Of a stretch of DNA of 64,000 nucleotides, positions 60,839-64,000 are shown one piece after another. The position numbers were made by a program, and so were the translations under genes. This DNA is from Pseudomonas fulva NBRC 16637 = DSM 17717 (GTDB lineage Bacteria > Pseudomonadota > Gammaproteobacteria > Pseudomonadales > Pseudomonadaceae): the NCBI RefSeq assembly GCF_000730565.1, contig NZ_BBIQ01000019.1:40206-104205 (forward strand), given 5' to 3'. The notes beneath the pieces are model-generated. The model did no database searches and was not told where the DNA came from. It was given only the letters and a program-made list of their open reading frames with translations. Each line of letters begins with the position of its first letter. The first letter of the stretch is position 1.

Positions 60839-62146
60839 TCAGCGCAGTTTTTCCAGCATCTGGTAGTACCACATGCCCGCCGCCAAGAGCGGGTTGCCCA
60901 ACACGTCCCCCATCGGCACACGCACATGCTTGCACTGGGCGAAGGTGTCGAATTTCTCCAGCGTGCCCGTCAGGGCTTGCGCCATGATTTCGCCCATGAT
61001 GTGACTGGTGGCGATGCCGTGCCCGGAATACCCTTGGCAGTACCAGACATGGTCCGAAAGCTTGCCCACTTGGGGAATCCGGTTGACCACGATGCCCATG
61101 GCGCAGCTCCACTGGAACGCGATGGGCACGCCCTTCAAGGCTGGGAAGGTGCGCTCGATGCAGGGGCGCAGTTCAGCTTCGATATCCCGCGAGTCGCGCC
61201 CTGAGTAATTGGCGCCGCCGCCGAACAGCAGGCGCTTGTCGGCCGTCAGGCGGTAGTAGTCCAGCACGAACCGGCAATCGTAGACGGCCAGGTCATGCGG
61301 GTTGATCTGCGCTGCCAGCTCGCCCAGTGGCGCCGTGGTGACGATGCCGCCCATGGCCGGGAATATCTTGCCCTTGAGCTGGCGCTTTTCCAGCTTGTGG
61401 TAGACATCGCCCGCCAGCATGACTTGGCGCGCGTCTACACGCCCATGGGCCGTCACCACGGCAGGGCGGGCGCCGTGGATGATTTCCAGCACTTCGGTCT
61501 GCTCGAAGATCAGCGCGCCCAGGCCGTGGGCGGCGCGGGCTTCGCCCAGGCACAGGTTCAGCGGGTGCAGGTGCAGGTTGCGACGGTTCTTGAGGGCGCC
61601 CAGATACAGGGGGCTTTGCAGGTGCTCGGCCATCGCCTGGCGGTCGAGCAGTTCGACCTGATCCCCCATGCCATAGCGCTGTGCCTGGGCCTCGAAAGCC
61701 CGTAGCTCGTCCAGGTGCGAGGGCTTCATGGCCGCGTGCAGGTGACCGTGCTTGAGGTCGCAGTCGATGCCATAGCGGGCCACCCGTTGCTCGATGATCT
61801 GGTGGCCCCGCCAGCGCAGGTGCCAGATGAAATCGTCCACGTCGCTGCCCAGCCGCTTGCGCATCTGTGCACGCATGGCCTCGTCCCCCGACAGGCTGCC
61901 GGTCACTTGCCCGCCATTGCGCCCGCTGGCGCCCCAGCCCACCCGGTTGGCCTCGACCACCGCGACCTTCAGGCCGCGTTCGGCCAGCTCCACAGCCGTT
62001 GCCAAGCCGGTGAAGCCCGCGCCGATGATTGCCACGTCCACCTGTACGGTGCCCTTGAGCTGGGGGTAGGTGGTGGGGTCGTTGAGGGTGGCGGTGTAGT
62101 AGGACGGTGCACGTTGCGCCGGGTCTTTGTTGACTGCTGCGTTCAT
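60839..62146 (-). CDS. FAD-dependent gamma-glutamylpolyamine oxidase (PuuB/PauB-like)
   Basis: 435 residues, DAO fold. The FAD loop is VAIIGAGFTGLATAVELAERG within residues 38-58, then GRNGGQ and late WYCQGYSGHGIATSHIMGE. Oxidises gamma-glutamyl-putrescine or a related amine to an aldehyde. Immediately downstream (25 bases) of a glutamine synthetase-like gene, it forms the synthetase-oxidase pair of the gamma-glutamylation pathway. The aldehyde dehydrogenase and hydrolase are not adjacent. Confidence 0.87.
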   Translation of the reverse strand: MNAAVNKDPAQRAPSYYTATLNDPTTYPQLKGTVQVDVAIIGAGFTGLATAVELAERGLKVAVVEANRVGWGASGRNGGQVTGSLSGDEAMRAQMRKRLGSDVDDFIWHLRWRGHQIIEQRVARYGIDCDLKHGHLHAAMKPSHLDELRAFEAQAQRYGMGDQVELLDRQAMAEHLQSPLYLGALKNRRNLHLHPLNLCLGEARAAHGLGALIFEQTEVLEIIHGARPAVVTAHGRVDARQVMLAGDVYHKLEKRQLKGKIFPAMGGIVTTAPLGELAAQINPHDLAVYDCRFVLDYYRLTADKRLLFGGGANYSGRDSRDIEAELRPCIERTFPALKGVPIAFQWSCAMGIVVNRIPQVGKLSDHVWYCQGYSGHGIATSHIMGEIMAQALTGTLEKFDTFAQCKHVRVPMGDVLGNPLLAAGMWYYQMLEKLR

Positions 62147-62171
62147 GGGTAATCCTTGTTCTGTATGGGGC

Positions 62172-63542
62172 TCAGGCCTGGTGCAGGTACCAGCGCCAGT
62201 CCTGTTCGCTGACTTCGGCCATGAATTGACGGTACTCGGCGCGCTTGACCTTCAGGTACACGCCAAGAAACGCATCGCCCAATGCATCGCGGGCCCAAGT
62301 GGACTGCTCCAGGGCCTGCAGCGCGGTGAGCCAGTCAGTTGGCAGGTGTTCGGTCGCCTGGGCATAACCGTTGCCCTGAATCGGCGCGCCTGGGTCGAGC
62401 TGATCACGTATGCCGGCGTGACTGGCGGCCAAAATGGCGGCGGCAGCCAGATACGGGTTCGCGTCGGCCCCGCAGATACGGTGCTCTACATGCCGGCTGT
62501 TGGCCGGTCCGCCCGGCACCCGCAGGCTGACTGTGCGGTTGTCCACGCCCCAGGTGGGCGACAGGGGCGCGTAGCTGTTGGCCTGGAAGCGGCGGAAGGA
62601 GTTGGCGTTGGGGCAAAACAGCAGCAGCGACTCGTGCAGGTGCTGCAACATGCCGGCCACTGCCTGGCGCAGCAGCGGTGTGCCGGCCGGGTCTTTGCTG
62701 GCGAACAGGTTACGGCCGGCGCTGTTGGCCAGGCTCAGGTGCATGTGCATGCCAGTGCCGGCCAGGTGGCCGAACGGCTTGGCCATGAAGCAGGCCTGCA
62801 TGCCGTGGGCGTGGGCGACGCCTTTGACCAAGCGCTTGTAGCGTACCGCCTGATCCATCGCCTGCAGCGCATCACCGTGTTCGAGGGTGATTTCCACCTG
62901 GCCTGGGGCGTATTCCGAAATGGCCGTGCGCGCGGGTATGCCTTGCGCCTTGCAGGCTGCGTACAGGTCTGCCAGGAACGGCTCGATCTGCTCCAGCTCC
63001 CGCAGCCCATACACCTGAGTGCTGCGAGGGCGTCCGCCGTCCCGGTCGAGCGCCGGCTGTGGATGGCCGTGGGCATCGCGCTGCTGGTCGAGCAGGTAGA
63101 ACTCCAGTTCGCAGGCCATCACGGGGTGATAACCATCGGCCTTCAGGGCGTCGACGGTGCGCAACAGTACATGACGAGGGTCGGCCACGCTGGCAGGCAG
63201 GCCTTGGCGCGGGTGCATGCTCACTTGCAGCGCTGCGGTCGGCACCCGGCGCCAGGGCAGGCGAACCAGGCTGCCATCGAGTGGGTAGGCGCGGCAATCG
63301 ATGTCGCCGACATCCCAGACCAGGCCCGAATCTTCCACGTCGTCGCCGTTTACGGTAAGGCCGAGAATGGTGCTGGGTAATGGCCGACCGGTCTGGTATA
63401 CGGCCAGCAGTTCATCACGGTGCAGCAGCTTGCCGCGTGGCACGCCGTTGGCGTCGAGGATGAACAGTTCGAACAGATCGATATCGGGGTTGGCGGCCAG
63501 GAACTGGCTGGCCTGATCCACAGGTGCAAAGTGCATAATCAT
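62172..63542 (-). CDS. Gamma-glutamylpolyamine synthetase (glutamine synthetase family)
   Basis: 456 residues with the GS beta-grasp N-domain and catalytic domain. Metal and ATP residues lie in ACELEFYLLD, FMAKPFGHLAGTGMHMHLSL within 255-275 and NRTVSLRVPG, VEHRICGADANPYL. GS-III-like PauA/PuuA proteins ligate glutamate to putrescine, cadaverine or spermidine. Paired with the oxidase downstream. ATG 63542 with a second in-frame ATG two codons on. Confidence 0.87.
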   Translation of the reverse strand: MIMHFAPVDQASQFLAANPDIDLFELFILDANGVPRGKLLHRDELLAVYQTGRPLPSTILGLTVNGDDVEDSGLVWDVGDIDCRAYPLDGSLVRLPWRRVPTAALQVSMHPRQGLPASVADPRHVLLRTVDALKADGYHPVMACELEFYLLDQQRDAHGHPQPALDRDGGRPRSTQVYGLRELEQIEPFLADLYAACKAQGIPARTAISEYAPGQVEITLEHGDALQAMDQAVRYKRLVKGVAHAHGMQACFMAKPFGHLAGTGMHMHLSLANSAGRNLFASKDPAGTPLLRQAVAGMLQHLHESLLLFCPNANSFRRFQANSYAPLSPTWGVDNRTVSLRVPGGPANSRHVEHRICGADANPYLAAAAILAASHAGIRDQLDPGAPIQGNGYAQATEHLPTDWLTALQALEQSTWARDALGDAFLGVYLKVKRAEYRQFMAEVSEQDWRWYLHQA

Positions 63543-63942
63543 TCGCTCGCGAACGCTCAGGCCTCTGCCTGTGCAGGCGGCCTGGCTGGGTCAAACGGCC
63601 CTACGCAGGCCGGGTGAGGTCATGCAGGCATGAGCGAGGTGTCGGGCGGGCGGGCGTGACGGCAGTGCCACAATGCCCAGAAGGCGAGGATGACATGCAC
63701 CAGCGGATTCTCGCCGCACAGCGTCTGGGGCTTCGACGGCGAAGGGCGTTTGGACGATGGTGGGCTGGGCAGGGCGGGAATCATGCATTCGATACTCACA
63801 TGTCGGTTGTGGAGAATTAAAGTAGTGAATGGCAACCTTTGCATCGGGATTGGCTAAACATTTGCCTGGGGCGCAAATGGTTAGGGTCCAGTGCTCAGTG
63901 GTCGAGCTCGCTATCTGCGCACCCACGAACCTTGCCGCATCA
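63543..63942. other. Upstream region of the polyamine gene pair
   Basis: About 400 bases without a supported gene. The stretch 63780-63880 is AT-richer and includes AATTAAAGTAGTGAATGG, suitable for a promoter on the minus strand. Several overlapping open frames here are short, lack family motifs and disagree in frame, so I leave them out. Confidence 0.4.
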
Positions 63943-63999
<57 letters not shown>

Positions 64000-64000
64000 T

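Noticed and set aside
63591..63926. Open frame of 111 codons upstream of the synthetase gene
   Set aside because: No ribosome site, no motif, and overlaps other equally long frames; it ends beside the promoter region.

Overview
The window is GC-rich chromosomal DNA from a fluorescent pseudomonad, most likely the Pseudomonas putida group. The evidence is the gene content: MinC, a FabH-like acyl-CoA shunt KAS III, tandem fadD genes next to a MaoC hydratase, LpxO, EptA, a gamma-glutamyl polyamine pair, Porin_5 and CvfB. It also includes a REP-associated transposase whose REP elements carry the GTAG foot seen in pseudomonads. Nearly all of it reads as core or near-core chromosome. I see no prophage, integron, plasmid functions, CRISPR array, rRNA or tRNA.

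Layout. 1-4.1 kb: minC, then lpxL (lipid A lauroyl transferase), then a minus-strand pair in which a secreted alpha/beta hydrolase overlaps an MlaA protein. 4.2-7.3 kb: a small membrane protein, a membrane-anchored GH17 glucan enzyme and a betaine-type ABC substrate-binding protein. 7.6-16.5 kb: hrpA, KAS III, a Porin_5 porin, a large acyl/acetyltransferase, a RAYT transposase and a tandem REP-containing repeat. 16.5-23.2 kb: ABC exporter, ppiA, LysR, a small periplasmic protein, azoR, bestrophin and moaA. 23.4-27.9 kb: a YdeP-type molybdoenzyme divergent from moaA, then an Lrp regulator divergent from a Cys/Met PLP lyase, then a DUF465 protein. 28.1-34.2 kb: eptA, rnd-ycgL-dehydrogenase, ycgN and an inactive-looking M61-type peptidase relative. 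34.4-40.3 kb: DUF2892, a SpoU methyltransferase, YajD-type HNH, a Pro-rich secreted peptide, oligopeptidase B, a membrane protein, a class II amidotransferase and DUF2937. 40.3-45.1 kb: a complete 5-oxoproline module (LysR, then divergent MFS and pxpA-pxpB-pxpC). 45.1-49.5 kb: a MoxR ATPase with its vWA partner, DUF748 and cysK. 49.7-56.8 kb: lpxO, DUF4265, a DMT transporter, a lipoprotein, cvfB, csbD, BrkB, GNAT and a MaoC hydratase. 57.1-63.5 kb: two tandem long-chain acyl-CoA synthetases, then the gamma-glutamyl polyamine oxidase and synthetase. The window ends in a TTGCCG hexanucleotide array.

How genes work together. Three scattered genes remodel lipid A (lpxL, eptA, lpxO), and MlaA adds outer-membrane lipid homeostasis. 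FadD, the MaoC hydratase and the KAS III form links between beta-oxidation, PHA precursors and fatty-acid synthesis. moaA sits beside a molybdopterin enzyme that would use its product. MoxR plus vWA is a classic chaperone-like pair.

The items most worth a second look are: the duplicated REP block beside the RAYT, which holds a ghost coding segment; a perfect Anr/FNR site before rnd; the M61-like protein lacking its zinc-binding histidines; the cysteine-free MlaA coupled to a hydrolase; the perfect GTCAC/GTGAC dyad before the second fadD; and the hexanucleotide array at the right edge. I did not find a convincing new multi-gene system.
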